The notes under the pieces were generated by a model. The model was not told where the DNA came from. It searched no databases and worked only from the letters and a program-made list of their open reading frames with translations. From contig NZ_AQWN01000004.1 of NCBI RefSeq assembly GCF_000376385.1, positions 1-64,000 on the forward strand: a stretch of 64,000 nt of DNA, given 5' to 3'. Of the stretch, positions 33,687 through 45,241 are shown piece by piece. The DNA comes from Desulfurispora thermophila DSM 16022. GTDB taxonomy: Bacteria; Bacillota; Desulfotomaculia; Desulfotomaculales; Desulfurisporaceae. Both the position numbers and the translations under genes were made by a program. The number at the start of each line of letters is the position of its first letter. The first letter of the stretch is position 1.

Positions 33687-33735
33687 GTTTCTTTTCATCC
33701 TCCTGCTGGTGCCGCTCTGTAGCATGGGGATCTAT
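33687..33735 (+). repeat. Dispersed short repeat B, copy 2
   Basis: Same core as at 1642-1685 (CTGCTGGTGCCGCTCTG, then GCATGGGG and TCTAT). Here the small palindrome is degraded by two substitutions. Confidence 0.6.
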
Positions 33736-33757
33736 TATGACTTGATAAAAAGAGGAT

Positions 33758-34669
33758 GTGACTGTCTTGTCCAATAGTGCTGAAACCGCAGAGCGTGTGG
33801 CGGTAATTGATGTGGGCAGCAATTCCCTGCGCCTGCTCATTGCTGACATTTTCGGGCCGCGCAGCTTAAAGCGCGTGCACTTCGCGCTTCAAACCACCCG
33901 TTTGGGGCAGGGCATCGGTGGGGGCTATTTGCTGCCTGAGGCTGTGCAGCGCACCCTGGCAGCCCTGCAGGAGTTTCAGGTGCAGGTAGACGCCCGGGGC
34001 TGCCGGAAAGTGGTCGTGGTGGCCACCAGCGCGGTGCGTGATGCGGCCAACCGGGAAGAATTCTGCGCCCTGGTGCACCGGACCACAGGCTGGCCGGTGC
34101 GCGTGCTGCGGGGCGAGGAGGAAGCATTCTACAGCTACAGCGGCGTGCTGCTGGCCGGAGGCTTTGCTCCGGGCATTGTGGTGGCCGATGTGGGGGGAGG
34201 CAGCAGCGAGTTGACCACTTTTCGCGCCGGGCAGCTGATTACCCGCAGTGTGCCCGTGGGGGCGGTGCGCATGACCGAGGGCGGGCACAGCGCGGCGGAG
34301 ATCCGCCGGTTGCTGAGTCCCCTGGTGCAATCGCTGTCCGGGGAGCCTATTGATTTTCTGGTGGGGGTGGGTGGTACGGCCACCACACTGGCGGCCCTGG
34401 ACCAGGAGATGGTTGTTTACCAACCGGAAAAAGTGCAGGGGTATAGCTTAAGCCGCGCCCGGGTGGAGGAAATCCACCGCCGTTTGGCCGGTCTTACCCT
34501 GGAGGAAAGGTGCCGCCTGCCCGGCCTGCAGCCCGCCCGGGCCGACATAATTGTGGCCGGGGTGCAAATTGTGCTATTGCTCATGGAACTGCTGGGCGCC
34601 CGGCGTCTGGTGGTCAGTGAGGCTGATTTGCTGGACGGTTTGGCGGTGGAAGTGGCCGCTATGGCTTGA
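33758..34669 (+). CDS. ppx: Exopolyphosphatase / pppGpp phosphohydrolase family protein
   Basis: 303 residues, single ASKHA-fold Ppx/GppA domain without the C-terminal HD domain. Motifs: VAVIDVGSNSLRLLI (phosphate 1), VVVATSAVRDAANREEF, VLRGEEEAFYSYSGV, and VADVGGGSSELTTF (phosphate 2). It acts on polyphosphate or pppGpp, and short forms like this are common in Clostridia. GAGGAT precedes GTG 33758 closely, so TTG 33767 could be the real start. It lies between repeats A/B and spoIIE. Confidence 0.88.
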   Translation: MTVLSNSAETAERVAVIDVGSNSLRLLIADIFGPRSLKRVHFALQTTRLGQGIGGGYLLPEAVQRTLAALQEFQVQVDARGCRKVVVVATSAVRDAANREEFCALVHRTTGWPVRVLRGEEEAFYSYSGVLLAGGFAPGIVVADVGGGSSELTTFRAGQLITRSVPVGAVRMTEGGHSAAEIRRLLSPLVQSLSGEPIDFLVGVGGTATTLAALDQEMVVYQPEKVQGYSLSRARVEEIHRRLAGLTLEERCRLPGLQPARADIIVAGVQIVLLLMELLGARRLVVSEADLLDGLAVEVAAMA

Positions 34670-34713
34670 AATGGCAAAATACGCCAAAAACTAACTGTAA
34701 TGAAATACCAATT

Positions 34714-34746
34714 ATTACAAACTATACCCACCGACTGTATTATAAT
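34714..34746 (+). promoter_or_regulatory. spoIIE promoter with 21-base spacing
   Basis: ATTACA, 21 bases, TATAAT. Bacillus spoIIE and spoIIG promoters also have widely spaced hexamers and need phosphorylated Spo0A. The analogy is inference, and no clear Spo0A box was identified. Confidence 0.35.
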
Positions 34747-34775
34747 TAGATCATCCAGGCAGGAGGTGGGTGTGT

Positions 34776-37157
34776 TTGTTATCCAAAACCGATGTATACC
34801 CTTTCCGGAGGGAAATGCGGGCCGGTACGGCCGCCGGGCGACGGGAAAACCCACTCGGGCTGGGCGGGGTGGATGGAAAAAGATGGTTGTTGCTTTCTGC
34901 CGTGGGATTCCTGCTGGGCCGGGCGGCCGTGCTGGGTGAACTGACGCCCTTTGCCGCCGCTTTTACAGTGGTTGTAGCGACTGGCGGCTCCTGGCGCACC
35001 TGGCCCTGGGCGGCCTGTGCCGTGCTGGGCATGGCCACGGTCTTGCCGTTAAACCTGTTCTGGCTTAATGCCGCTGTGCTGGGCGGGCTTTTTTGGCTGG
35101 GCATATTTTTGCCACCCGCGGCCAGGCAGCAAAAATATTTCTTACCCCTGTGCAGTGCTGCTCTATTGCTGGTTTTGAAGGCAGCCTACCTGGCAATGAG
35201 TGGCGGCAGCAGTTACGCTTACTATGGTGTGCTTTTTGAAGCCATCCTGCTGGCCTTGCTGGTGCCCGTGGTGCGCTTGTTTTACAACACGGCGCGGGAA
35301 TTCAGCGGCGTACGCGCCTTGAGTTTTGAGGAAAGTGTCAGTTTGTTCGTGCTGCTGGCGGGGGTGATTGCCGGCAGCAGCGAGGTGCACTATGGTCCGG
35401 TCAGCCTGAAAGGCTTGCTCTCCCGTTTGGTGGTGCTGCTGGCGGCCGGCCTGGGTGGCGGTGGAGCGGGGGCGGCCGCGGGGGCCCTGGTGGGCATTGT
35501 GCCCGGAGCACTGCTCAGTGCTGTTCCCTATATGGTGGGCACTTACGCCTTTGCCGGACTGCTGGCCGGTTTGGGTCGCCTGGCCGGTCGCCCCGGCGTG
35601 ATCACCGGCTTTTTGCTGGGCAATATTATTCTGACCGTGTATGTGAACGATATGGGCGGCCTGGTTACCTACCTGACCGAGTCCTTGCTTGCCGCACTGT
35701 TATTTTTACTGCTGCCCTGGCCCAGGTGGCAGGCGGTGCTGGAGGGGCTGAAAACGGGCGGGCAAAATGTTGCCGGGGAGTATGAAAACCGCCTGCGAAG
35801 TGAAATCAAACATTGCCTGCAGAACTTTCAATTGATTATTCAGGAACTGGCCCAGGTCATGACGGGGAACAGGCGGGAGGTTCCGCCGGTCGAACAGGAT
35901 GGTTATAATAAGTTGGTGCAGGAAGTGGGGCAGAGGGTCTGCCGGCGCTGCGGCATGTACCGCAATTGCTGGGAAAGGGACTTTTATCGCACCAGCCAGT
36001 TAATCACCGATGCTTTTGCTCTGCTGGAGCGCAGCGGTTCCCTTTCCGCCGATGACCTGCCCGCTCCCCTGCAGTCCCGCTGCCGGCGGCTGAATGAAAT
36101 GGCCCTGGCCGTCGGTTGTCTTTACGAAACCTATCGTTTGAACAATTACTGGGAGAGCCGGCTGGCCGAAGGGCAGGAAGTGCTCCTGCAGCAGCTGAAA
36201 GGGGCGGCGCAGATGGTAGCCGCCCTGGCCGAGGACATGCGCTGGCTGGACGGGGAGGGGCTGCCGCCCCAGACGCTGAAAAACAAGCTCAAACAGATGG
36301 GCTTTCCCGTCTACGAGCTGAAAATATATGAAAGCGGTCCGGCGCGCAAAGAGATCCTGCTCACCCGCCGGCGCTGTGCGGACGGGGCGGATTGTCGCTA
36401 CCGCCTGGCTCCGGTGCTTTCGGAGCTTTTGGCCGGCCATTACACTACAGCGGGTTGTAATGCCGGCGGGAAAACCGAACCCAGCTGCCGGGTGCGCTTT
36501 TATCAGGATGCGGTGCTGCAGGTGGAAACCGGAGTGGCAGCGGCCTGCCGGGCGGGCGAGCAGACCTGTGGCGACAGTTTTGACTTTGTGCAGTTGCCTG
36601 AGGGCTGCTTTGCAGCGCTGCTCAGCGACGGTACGGGGAGCGGTGAGGTGGCCGCCCGCCAGAGCAGGGGGCTGATCAATTTAATGGTGCACATGCTGCA
36701 GGCCGGGTTGCCCCTGGATACAGCCCTGCAGACGGTCAACGGCCTGATGTTAATGGGCCAGCAGGACCGCTTTGCCACCCTGGACATTATGCTGCTGGAT
36801 CTGTACCGGGGTACGGCGCGTTTCTATAAACTGGCGGCACCGCCCGCCCTGCTGGTGCGCGGTCGCCGGGTGTTCCCCATCGGATTGCCCGGTGTGCCGC
36901 CCGGAGTGGTGGGCAACCTGGAAGTGGTGGGGCAGCACAAGCAGTTGCAGGAAGGTGACCTGGTGGTCATGGTGACCGATGGGGTCTGGGAGACCGGTGG
37001 AGGAATGGAGTGGCTGGAGGAGACCCTGCCCGAGATCGCCCATTTGAAACCCGAAGAGGTGGCCGAGTTGCTATTGAATCTGGCTCGCGGGCGGGTCAGC
37101 GGGTTGGGGCACGGCGATGACATGACCGTGCTGGTGTTGCGGGTGAGTGCGAAATGA
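34776..37157 (+). CDS. spoIIE: Stage II sporulation protein E (SpoIIE) phosphatase
   Basis: 793 residues from the TTG at 34776 (AGGAGG nine bases before). About ten membrane segments in residues 30-330, a central FtsZ-interacting region (about 330-560, with CRRCGMYRNCWERDFY), and a PP2C-type phosphatase domain (about 580-790) with FAALLSDGTGSGEVAA and VMVTDGVWETGGG holding the metal-binding aspartates. SpoIIE dephosphorylates SpoIIAA and so activates sigma-F in the forespore. Order spoIIE-tilS-ftsH as in other Firmicutes. Rho-independent terminator directly after the gene. Confidence 0.95.
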   Translation: MLSKTDVYPFRREMRAGTAAGRRENPLGLGGVDGKRWLLLSAVGFLLGRAAVLGELTPFAAAFTVVVATGGSWRTWPWAACAVLGMATVLPLNLFWLNAAVLGGLFWLGIFLPPAARQQKYFLPLCSAALLLVLKAAYLAMSGGSSYAYYGVLFEAILLALLVPVVRLFYNTAREFSGVRALSFEESVSLFVLLAGVIAGSSEVHYGPVSLKGLLSRLVVLLAAGLGGGGAGAAAGALVGIVPGALLSAVPYMVGTYAFAGLLAGLGRLAGRPGVITGFLLGNIILTVYVNDMGGLVTYLTESLLAALLFLLLPWPRWQAVLEGLKTGGQNVAGEYENRLRSEIKHCLQNFQLIIQELAQVMTGNRREVPPVEQDGYNKLVQEVGQRVCRRCGMYRNCWERDFYRTSQLITDAFALLERSGSLSADDLPAPLQSRCRRLNEMALAVGCLYETYRLNNYWESRLAEGQEVLLQQLKGAAQMVAALAEDMRWLDGEGLPPQTLKNKLKQMGFPVYELKIYESGPARKEILLTRRRCADGADCRYRLAPVLSELLAGHYTTAGCNAGGKTEPSCRVRFYQDAVLQVETGVAAACRAGEQTCGDSFDFVQLPEGCFAALLSDGTGSGEVAARQSRGLINLMVHMLQAGLPLDTALQTVNGLMLMGQQDRFATLDIMLLDLYRGTARFYKLAAPPALLVRGRRVFPIGLPGVPPGVVGNLEVVGQHKQLQEGDLVVMVTDGVWETGGGMEWLEETLPEIAHLKPEEVAELLLNLARGRVSGLGHGDDMTVLVLRVSAK

Positions 37158-37160
37158 GCC

Positions 37161-37201
37161 CAGGCCCCGTCTGAAACAGCGGGGCCTGCTTGCTTTGTTT
37201 T
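37161..37201 (+). terminator. Rho-independent terminator of spoIIE
   Basis: CAGGCCCCG/CGGGGCCTG (9 bp, 10-base loop) followed by CTTGCTTTGTTTTTTTT. Confidence 0.75.
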
Positions 37202-37287
37202 TTTTGCGGAAAAAGGACCGGTCAGGCAGGAAAATCATGTATCATTGTGGAATTTTTGAAGAAAAAATGGCAGGGAGAGTGAAAATC

Positions 37288-38766
37288 TTGGACTTGCTGC
37301 CGCAGTTTGCTTCTGCGGTGGAGGAGGAAAACCTTGTAAATAAAGGAGACAGGGTGCTGGTGGCGGTCTCCGGCGGGCCGGATTCCGTGGCGTTGCTGCA
37401 TCTTTTCTGCCGTCTGGCTGCCCGCTGGCAGCTTTCCGTGCACTGTGCCCATGTCAACCACATGCTGCGGCCGGAAGCCGGGGCCGAAGCCGGGTTGGTG
37501 GCCGAATTGGCCCGCCGGTTGGGGGTGCAGGCCCACATTGGCCGGCTGGACGTGCCGGCCTACAGGAAACAGCACCGCCTGAGCACCCAGGTTGCCGCCC
37601 GGCAGATGCGCTACACTTACCTTGTACAGACGGCCGGGCAAATTGGCGCTCACCGCATTGCTCTGGCCCACCATGCCGATGACCAGGCCGAGACGCTGCT
37701 GCTGCACCTGCTGTGGGGGGCGGGAGCGGGCGGTCTGGCGGCCATGCTGCCGGTCAGGCAGGAGCTGTACATTCGTCCCCTGCTGGGGATGCGCAAGCAG
37801 CAGCTGGTTGATTATTGTCATTTTTTTGAGCTGCCTTACGCGGTGGACAGCTCCAATTTCAAGACTGTTTACCAGCGCAACAAAATTCGCCTGGAACTCA
37901 TACCGCTGCTGCAAAAGCAGTATAATAGCAGTATTGTGGAAGTGCTGGCCCGCACGGCAGCCATTCTGGCGGCCGAAGACCAGTATTTGCAGGATACGGC
38001 TCAAAAAGCCCTGCGGGAAATCACCTGCCGGCAGCCGGCCGGAGAAGACCGGTTGTGCCTGGAACTGGCCGGTTTTGCACACCTGCCGCTGGCTTTGCAG
38101 CGGCGCGTGTTGCGCCTGGCCTGGCGACAAATGGTGTCCGGGCAGGAGCTGGCTTTTGTCCAGGTGGAAAAAGCACGCCGCCTGGCTCTGGCCAAAACGC
38201 CCGGCGGGCGGTTGGACTGGCCGGCCGGCGTGGTTCTGACTAAAAGGTATGGCCGGCTGGAAATATTTAAAGACAGAGAGAAAGTATCCGCTGGCGCCTC
38301 CCGCCGCGGGGATGCTGTGAGCGAGCAAACGCCCGGGCATTCGTCTGATGGCGGAAAAGACCCGGCTGAGCCGTTCGGCAGGGAATTCCTTTTGCCGGTA
38401 CCGGGAGAGGTTAATCTGCCCGGGCCGGCTGGTGTGATCACGGCCCGCCTGCTTCCGGCCCGGGAAGTCGTCACTCCGGACGCTTACAGCGGGAACCAGG
38501 CTGTGCTGGATGCCGGCACCATATGTGGTGGCCTGCGGGTGCGCTGGCGCCGTCCGGGTGACCTGTTCTCACCCCTGGGGCTGGCGGGTACCATGAAGTT
38601 GAAAAAGTTTTTCATCGACCGGCGGGTGCCGCGGGAAGAGCGGGATAACATCCCCCTGGTGGTGGACGAAAAGGGCATTGTCTGGGTGGCCGGATATGTA
38701 CCGGCCCACCGCTGCCGGGTTACCGAACAAAGCGAAATGGTTGTCCATTTGCGTTATCTGAAATAG
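37288..38766 (+). CDS. tilS: tRNA(Ile)-lysidine synthetase TilS
   Basis: 492 residues from the TTG at 37288 (GGGAGAG upstream). N-type ATP pyrophosphatase domain with [16 protein letters not shown] near 30, [15 protein letters not shown], and the tRNA-binding [19 protein letters not shown]. Middle and C-terminal domains (about 215-490) end in [16 protein letters not shown] and [17 protein letters not shown], as in two-C-domain TilS proteins. Converts C34 of the CAU-anticodon tRNA(Ile) to lysidine. The usual next gene hprT is missing, and ftsH follows after 34 bases. Confidence 0.93.
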   Translation: MDLLPQFASAVEEENLVNKGDRVLVAVSGGPDSVALLHLFCRLAARWQLSVHCAHVNHMLRPEAGAEAGLVAELARRLGVQAHIGRLDVPAYRKQHRLSTQVAARQMRYTYLVQTAGQIGAHRIALAHHADDQAETLLLHLLWGAGAGGLAAMLPVRQELYIRPLLGMRKQQLVDYCHFFELPYAVDSSNFKTVYQRNKIRLELIPLLQKQYNSSIVEVLARTAAILAAEDQYLQDTAQKALREITCRQPAGEDRLCLELAGFAHLPLALQRRVLRLAWRQMVSGQELAFVQVEKARRLALAKTPGGRLDWPAGVVLTKRYGRLEIFKDREKVSAGASRRGDAVSEQTPGHSSDGGKDPAEPFGREFLLPVPGEVNLPGPAGVITARLLPAREVVTPDAYSGNQAVLDAGTICGGLRVRWRRPGDLFSPLGLAGTMKLKKFFIDRRVPREERDNIPLVVDEKGIVWVAGYVPAHRCRVTEQSEMVVHLRYLK

Positions 38767-38800
38767 CATTTTTTTTATGCGCACAAGGGGAGTGGCATTA

Positions 38801-40627
<1,827 letters not shown>

Positions 40628-40648
40628 ATTTGATTTTCTTGCCCAACC

Positions 40649-40677
40649 CCTGCCCCCGTTAGCGGCGGGCAGGTTTT
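40649..40677 (+). terminator. Rho-independent terminator of ftsH
   Basis: CCTGCCC/GGGCAGG with extra inner pairs, followed by TTTTC. Confidence 0.6.
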
Positions 40678-40729
40678 CACACTGGAAATTATACAGAAAC
40701 TTTCCGTTTGAGAGGAGAGGCTAGCAGCA

Positions 40730-41179
40730 ATGGAGAGAACCTATGTGATGATCAAGCCCGACGGTGTGCAGCGCGGGCTGGTGGGGGAAATCCTGGCCGT
40801 TTTTGAAAAAAAGGGCCTGAAGATTGTGGGCCTGAAAATGCTGCGCATCACCCCCGAGCTGGCCGAGCGCCACTACGGTGAGCACAAGGGCAAGCCTTTT
40901 TACGCCCCCCTGGTGGAGTACATTACCTCGGGTCCGGTGGTGGCCATGGTGCTGGAGGGTAAGGACGCCGTGCGCACCGTGCGCGAAATGATGGGGGCCA
41001 CCAACCCGCTGCAGGCGGCACCGGGCACCATCCGGGCCACTTATGGCATGGACATTGGACGCAACGTCATTCACGGCTCCGACTCGCCTGCCAGCGCGGA
41101 ACGGGAGATCGGCATCTTCTTCCGGCCCGAAGAACTGGTGGATTACGGCCGGGCGCTGGACTGTTGGATTTATGAGTAA
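40730..41179 (+). CDS. ndk: Nucleoside diphosphate kinase
   Basis: 149 residues, full length. [19 protein letters not shown] at the start and the active-site histidine H115 in RNVIHGSDS. Transfers the gamma phosphate between nucleoside triphosphates and diphosphates through a phosphohistidine. AGAGGAGAGG precedes the ATG. It stands between ftsH and the thioesterase with a terminator on each side, so is probably transcribed alone. Confidence 0.97.
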   Translation: MERTYVMIKPDGVQRGLVGEILAVFEKKGLKIVGLKMLRITPELAERHYGEHKGKPFYAPLVEYITSGPVVAMVLEGKDAVRTVREMMGATNPLQAAPGTIRATYGMDIGRNVIHGSDSPASAEREIGIFFRPEELVDYGRALDCWIYE

Positions 41180-41186
41180 ACAACCG

Positions 41187-41212
41187 GGCACCCTGTGTGG
41201 GGGTGCCTTTTG
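41187..41212 (+). terminator. Rho-independent terminator of ndk
   Basis: GGCACCC/GGGTGCC followed by TTTTG. Confidence 0.7.
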
Positions 41213-41421
41213 CCTTCTACGGGCTTTTCCAGACGTTTGCAGCCCGGATTGGCTCGCTCATTTTGGACAACTGCCGCGCTTCTACTTAACATTTATAAAG
41301 TGATAATTTAATAAACAAAACTTATAGTGACAATATTGAATTAAACAAAAAATATTATTACTAGCAGGAATTCTCTGATGATTGCCGAAGTTAATTTAAT
41401 ATTTAGAAAGGGTGGTCAATA

Positions 41422-41814
41422 ATGGCTGACCTTCAGCCGGGCATCAAAGGAAGCGCCAGTACATACTGCACTGATCAAAACACCGCCATTGCTTACGGCA
41501 GCGGCAGCATTCGGGTTTTGGCCACACCGGCCATGATCGGCCTGATGGAGGAGGCGGCCTTGAAGTCGGTGCAACCCTATCTGCCGACCGGCCAGACCAC
41601 TGTGGGCATCAAAGTGGATGTGCAGCACCTGGCCGCCACACCGCCGGGCATGCAGGTTACCGCCACCGCGGAGCTGGTGGAGGTGGACGGGCGGCGCCTG
41701 GTCTTCAAGGTGGAGGCACGGGACGAGAAGGACCTGGTGGGCCGGGGGGTGCACGAGCGCTTCATCGTGCAGGAGGAAAAGTTTTTAAGCCGGGCTGCGG
41801 CCAAGCTGGGTTAG
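41422..41814 (+). CDS. Hotdog-fold thioesterase (FlK-like)
   Basis: 130 residues, single hotdog domain. GSIRVLATPAMIGLMEEAA, then TTVGIKVDVQHLAATPPG and ELVEVDGRRLVFKVEA match the fluoroacetyl-CoA-thioesterase-like family, with a Thr, a Glu and a His in the places of the FlK catalytic triad. Most members are general acyl-CoA thioesterases of unknown substrate. GAAAGGGTGG precedes the ATG. It lies 60 bases before fhs, on the same strand, and may be co-transcribed with it. Confidence 0.85.
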   Translation: MADLQPGIKGSASTYCTDQNTAIAYGSGSIRVLATPAMIGLMEEAALKSVQPYLPTGQTTVGIKVDVQHLAATPPGMQVTATAELVEVDGRRLVFKVEARDEKDLVGRGVHERFIVQEEKFLSRAAAKLG

Positions 41815-41874
41815 GGCCGCGGCCGGGCCGGAATAATCCATATCACCATTATTGAAGGGAGAGGGAAAAAGAGT

Positions 41875-43635
41875 ATGCCCTACGATGCAACCAAGCTCAA
41901 GGACTATGAGATTGCCGAACTGGCGGAGAAGAACATGCCCACCCCCATGCAGTGGGCGGAAAAGCTGGGCCTGGACAAGGACGAGATCATCCCCTACGGC
42001 CGCATCTGCAAGCTGGACTTCATGAAGATCATCAAGCGGCTGGAAGGCCGCCCGGACGGCAAATACATCAACGTCACCGCCATTACCCCCACCCCGCTGG
42101 GCGAAGGTAAAACCACCACCACCATGGGCCTGACCGAGGGTCTGGGCAAGCGGGGCATGAACGTGGGCGCGGCCATTCGCCAGCCTTCCGGCGGTCCCAC
42201 CTTCAACATCAAGGGCACTGCGGCCGGTGGTGGCAACGCGCTGGCCATCCCCATGACCGAGTTCTCCCTGGGCCTGACCGGCGACCTGAACGACATTGTC
42301 AACGCCCACAACCTGTGCATGGTGGCTCTGACCGCCCGCATGCAGCACGAGCGCAACTATGACGATGCCGAGCTGGCCAAGCGTAACCTGCGCCGCCTGG
42401 ACATCGACCCCACCAACGTGCAGATGGGCTGGGTCATTGACTTCTGCGCCCAGGCTCTGCGCAACATCATCATTGGTATCGGCGGCAAGATGGACGGCTA
42501 CATGATGCAGTCCAAATTTGGCATTGCCGTGAGCTCCGAGCTGATGGCCATCCTGGCCGTGGCCACCGACCTGAAGGATCTGCGCCAGCGCATTGGCAGG
42601 ATCATCGTGGCCTACGACAAGAAGGGCCGTCCGGTGACCGCCGAGGACCTGGAAGTGGCCGGTGCCATGACCGCCTTCATGCGCAACGCCATCAACCCCA
42701 CCCTGATCAGCACGGCCGAATACCAGCCCGTCCTGGTGCACGCCGGTCCGTTCGCCAACATTGCCATCGGTCAGTCCTCCATCATCGCCGACCGCATCGG
42801 TCTGAAGATGTTCGACTACCACATCACCGAGAGCGGCTTCGCTGCCGACATCGGCTTTGAGAAGTTCTGGAACGTCAAGTGCCGCATGAGCGGGCTCACC
42901 CCCAACGTGTCCGTGGTCACCACCACCATCCGCGCCCTCAAGATGCACGGCGGTGGTCCCAAAGTGGTGCCCGGCCGTCCGCTGCCCGAAGAGTACACCA
43001 GGGAAAACCTGGAACTGCTGGAAAAGGGTATTCCCAATCTGCTGCACCACATCGGCATTGTGCGCAAGGCGGGCATCAACCCGGTGGTCTGCATCAACGC
43101 CTTCCACACCGACACCAAGGAAGAGATCGCCATGGTGCGTCGCTATGCCGAGCAGGCCGGCGCCCGTTGCGCCCTGTCCGAGCACTGGCTCAAGGGCGGC
43201 GAAGGTGCGCTGGAGCTGGCCGACGCCGTGATCGATGCCTGCAATGAAAAAGTGGACTTCAAGTTCCTCTATCCGCTGGAAATGCCGCTGCGCCAGCGTG
43301 TGGAAGTCATTGCCAGGGAAGTCTACGGTGCCGACGGTGTGACCTGGACTCCGGAAGCCGAAGCCAAAGCCAAGATGTTCGAGGAAAATCCCGAATACAG
43401 AGACTTCGCCACCATGATGGTCAAGACCCACCTCTCCTTAAGTGCCGACCCCAACCTCAAGGGCGTGCCCAAGGGCTGGGTGCTGCCGGTGCGCGACGTG
43501 CTCATCTTCGCCGGCGCCAAGTTCCTCTGCCCCATGACCGGTACCATCAGCCTGATGCCCGGTACCAGCTCCGACCCGGCCTTCCGCCGCATCGATGTGG
43601 ATGTGGAGACCGGTGCGGTGAAGGGCCTGTTCTAA
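41875..43635 (+). CDS. fhs: Formate-tetrahydrofolate ligase
   Basis: 586 residues, some 25-30 more than usual, mainly at the N-terminus. P-loop near residue 75 ([20 protein letters not shown]), then [20 protein letters not shown], and [16 protein letters not shown]. Makes 10-formyl-tetrahydrofolate from formate, THF and ATP, the entry of the methyl branch of the Wood-Ljungdahl pathway. This fits the methylcorrinoid:THF chemistry suggested for the 2.8-6.9 kb operon. GGGAGAGGG precedes the ATG. Codon use is strongly biased to C-ending codons, as in highly expressed genes. Long open frames on the opposite strand are shadows of this bias. Confidence 0.97.
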   Translation: MPYDATKLKDYEIAELAEKNMPTPMQWAEKLGLDKDEIIPYGRICKLDFMKIIKRLEGRPDGKYINVTAITPTPLGEGKTTTTMGLTEGLGKRGMNVGAAIRQPSGGPTFNIKGTAAGGGNALAIPMTEFSLGLTGDLNDIVNAHNLCMVALTARMQHERNYDDAELAKRNLRRLDIDPTNVQMGWVIDFCAQALRNIIIGIGGKMDGYMMQSKFGIAVSSELMAILAVATDLKDLRQRIGRIIVAYDKKGRPVTAEDLEVAGAMTAFMRNAINPTLISTAEYQPVLVHAGPFANIAIGQSSIIADRIGLKMFDYHITESGFAADIGFEKFWNVKCRMSGLTPNVSVVTTTIRALKMHGGGPKVVPGRPLPEEYTRENLELLEKGIPNLLHHIGIVRKAGINPVVCINAFHTDTKEEIAMVRRYAEQAGARCALSEHWLKGGEGALELADAVIDACNEKVDFKFLYPLEMPLRQRVEVIAREVYGADGVTWTPEAEAKAKMFEENPEYRDFATMMVKTHLSLSADPNLKGVPKGWVLPVRDVLIFAGAKFLCPMTGTISLMPGTSSDPAFRRIDVDVETGAVKGLF

Positions 43636-43687
43636 TAGCACCCGGTGCTCTGGTTGCTTCTAAAACATTATATTTTAGAGATCATAC

Positions 43688-43716
43688 AAGCCTCCGGTTG
43701 GACCGGGGGCTTTTGT
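43688..43716 (+). terminator. Rho-independent terminator of fhs
   Basis: AAGCCTCCGG/CCGGGGGCTT with one mismatch, then TTGTTATTG. Confidence 0.6.
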
Positions 43717-43993
43717 TATTGCGCTACCGCTGTCGCAAATGCTCTGTAGGGTATTAGATTTGCCGGCTATTGGGGGTTGAGGGGATGAAGGGGGTTTTGC
43801 TTTAACAAGAATGGTTTTACTCGGTGAAATGCATGGGCGGTTATATTAAACAGCAGGCGGCGGCAATAACGCATAAGCGGAATCATGAGCAAAATATTTC
43901 GTGTTAACTATTATTTACATTGCAAATTGAGTGGATTTGCCCGGGAAAAAGCATTCAGCGGGCAAAAATTTTGTCCGGTGGCAAGTATAATTA
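43717..43993. other. Intergenic DNA without a visible gene
   Basis: AT-rich spacer of nearly 280 bases between the fhs terminator and the consensus promoter of the DUF134 gene. Only short random frames are seen. Confidence 0.6.
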
Positions 43994-44022
43994 TTGACAT
44001 GCGTAGACAGGCCATCTATAAT
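43994..44022 (+). promoter_or_regulatory. Perfect consensus sigma-A promoter for DUF134 gene
   Basis: TTGACA, 17 bases, TATAAT, both hexamers perfect. A partly palindromic stretch (TTTATG, ending CATAAG) covers 44030-44055 and may be an operator. Confidence 0.85.
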
Positions 44023-44166
44023 GTAGATGTTTATGTGCATAGATAAAAACATAAGCAAAACAAAGTTATGGCAGATTTCATAATAGCCAGCCAGGTTGGG
44101 TTACCTTGATGCATATTTTGAGGATGCTACATTTAGCTAAAATTGTTTGCAGGAGGAGAAAAGCTC

Positions 44167-44640
44167 ATGTCCAGACCGCCCAAATGTCGCCGCGTGGAAT
44201 ACATCCCCGAGCTGACCTTTTTCAAACCGGCCGGGGTGCCGCTCAGCGCTCTGAATGAGGTTACCGTAACCATTGAAGAAGTGGAAGCCATCCGCTTGAA
44301 AGACCTGCTGGGCCTGGAACAGGAGGAGTGTGCGGAAAAAATGGGCGTGTCCCGCCCCACCTACCACCGCATCCTGACCGCCGCCCGCAACAAAATTGCC
44401 GACGCCCTGGTCAACGGCAAGGCCATCCGCATGGAGGGCGGCCATTTCCAGCTGGTGATGAAGCGCTTCAAGTGCAGCCATTGCCAGCACGAGTGGGAGA
44501 TCCCCTGTGGCCAGGGCCAGCGCTTTTCCGAGATGAAATGCCCGCAGTGTGCCGACCGGGACATCTACCGCATCAACCCGGACGGCACGCCCTTCAACTG
44601 CCACCGCTGGCAGGACGGGCGGGAAAAGGGGCTGGAGTAA
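44167..44640 (+). CDS. DUF134 family DNA-binding protein with zinc-binding C-terminus
   Basis: 157 residues. MSRPPKCRRVEYIPELTFF and the helix-turn-helix ECAEKMGVSRPTYHRIL (sigma-70 region-4-like) define DUF134. The C-terminal third adds a zinc ribbon (CSHCQHEW, then MKCPQCADRDIYRI). Members are predicted transcription regulators, often next to molybdenum, corrinoid or iron-protein genes. AGGAGGAG precedes the ATG at 44167. The ATG-like start at 44143 lacks a site. It sits just before a cobalamin-riboswitch operon and has a perfect sigma-A promoter. The target genes are unknown. Confidence 0.85.
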   Translation: MSRPPKCRRVEYIPELTFFKPAGVPLSALNEVTVTIEEVEAIRLKDLLGLEQEECAEKMGVSRPTYHRILTAARNKIADALVNGKAIRMEGGHFQLVMKRFKCSHCQHEWEIPCGQGQRFSEMKCPQCADRDIYRINPDGTPFNCHRWQDGREKGLE

Positions 44641-44650
44641 TAAAAACCCC

Positions 44651-44679
44651 TGGACAAGCTGCCAAATTAATGATATTAT
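44651..44679 (+). promoter_or_regulatory. Promoter of the cobalamin-riboswitch operon
   Basis: TGGACA, 17 bases, TATTAT (5/6 in each). Predicted start near 44686, about 60 bases before the riboswitch. Confidence 0.65.
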
Positions 44680-44748
44680 GCTGGCAGAAAGCTCCGGCCG
44701 GAATGTTTCCGGTTGAGAGGGTTTGGTTATCTGATAATTGAATATCCT

Positions 44749-44969
44749 CCGCGCAGGTGCCCCGGCTTATAACCGGGGTGAAAAGGGAACCGGGTGCAAA
44801 TCCCGGACGGTCCGGCCACTGTGAGTGGGGAGCCCTTTTAGCGCCGTCTACCGCCCGGCAGGGCGGCAGTCACTGGGCAATTGAAGTCCGGCCAGCAATG
44901 GCGGACGGCCTGGGAAGGCTGGAGCTAAAAGCGGTGTGGAGCCACAAGTCAGGAGACCTGCCTGTGCGG
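44749..44969 (+). promoter_or_regulatory. Cobalamin (AdoCbl-type) riboswitch
   Basis: P1 closes between CCGCGCAGG (44749-44757) and CCTGTGCGG (44961-44969). Inside are the conserved blocks of the Btu/Cbl class: GAAAAGGGAACC, GGTGCAAATCC, GGCCACTGTGAGTGG, AGTCACTGG, a GGGAAGG segment, and the B12 box CAGGAGACCTGCC. It is followed, 85 bases later, by a terminator. High cobalamin should reduce expression of the downstream uptake operon. Confidence 0.95.
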
Positions 44970-45053
44970 CCTGTAAGTATCGCCTTCCGAGGAAAGGCAG
45001 GTGCTTGGCCAGGTTGCCCCGCTCTATTGGTGTGGTAATCTATCTACGCTCAC

Positions 45054-45095
45054 AAAGCCCCGCTTTTCGTACCGGAAAGCGGGGCTTTAAATTTT
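45054..45095 (+). terminator. Riboswitch-linked terminator
   Basis: 13-bp perfect stem AAAGCCCCGCTTT/AAAGCGGGGCTTT followed by AAATTTT, between the riboswitch and the first gene. Likely the expression platform. Confidence 0.75.
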
Positions 45096-45241
45096 AACCC
45101 CATCCTATCATTCATCTCCTACCCTTATAATTTTCCTTGATTTAATCCGGCGGGGCACAGGCCCTGCCGGGACACTCCTTTTGCATCAGCATTGCTCGAG
45201 CAGCTTAAAAATAAAAAATATTCACACAGGGGGTATGTTTT

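Noticed and set aside
41785-43431. 548-residue open frame opposite fhs
   Set aside because: Antisense shadow caused by the strong third-position C/G bias of fhs; His/Gly/Gln-rich product without family features.
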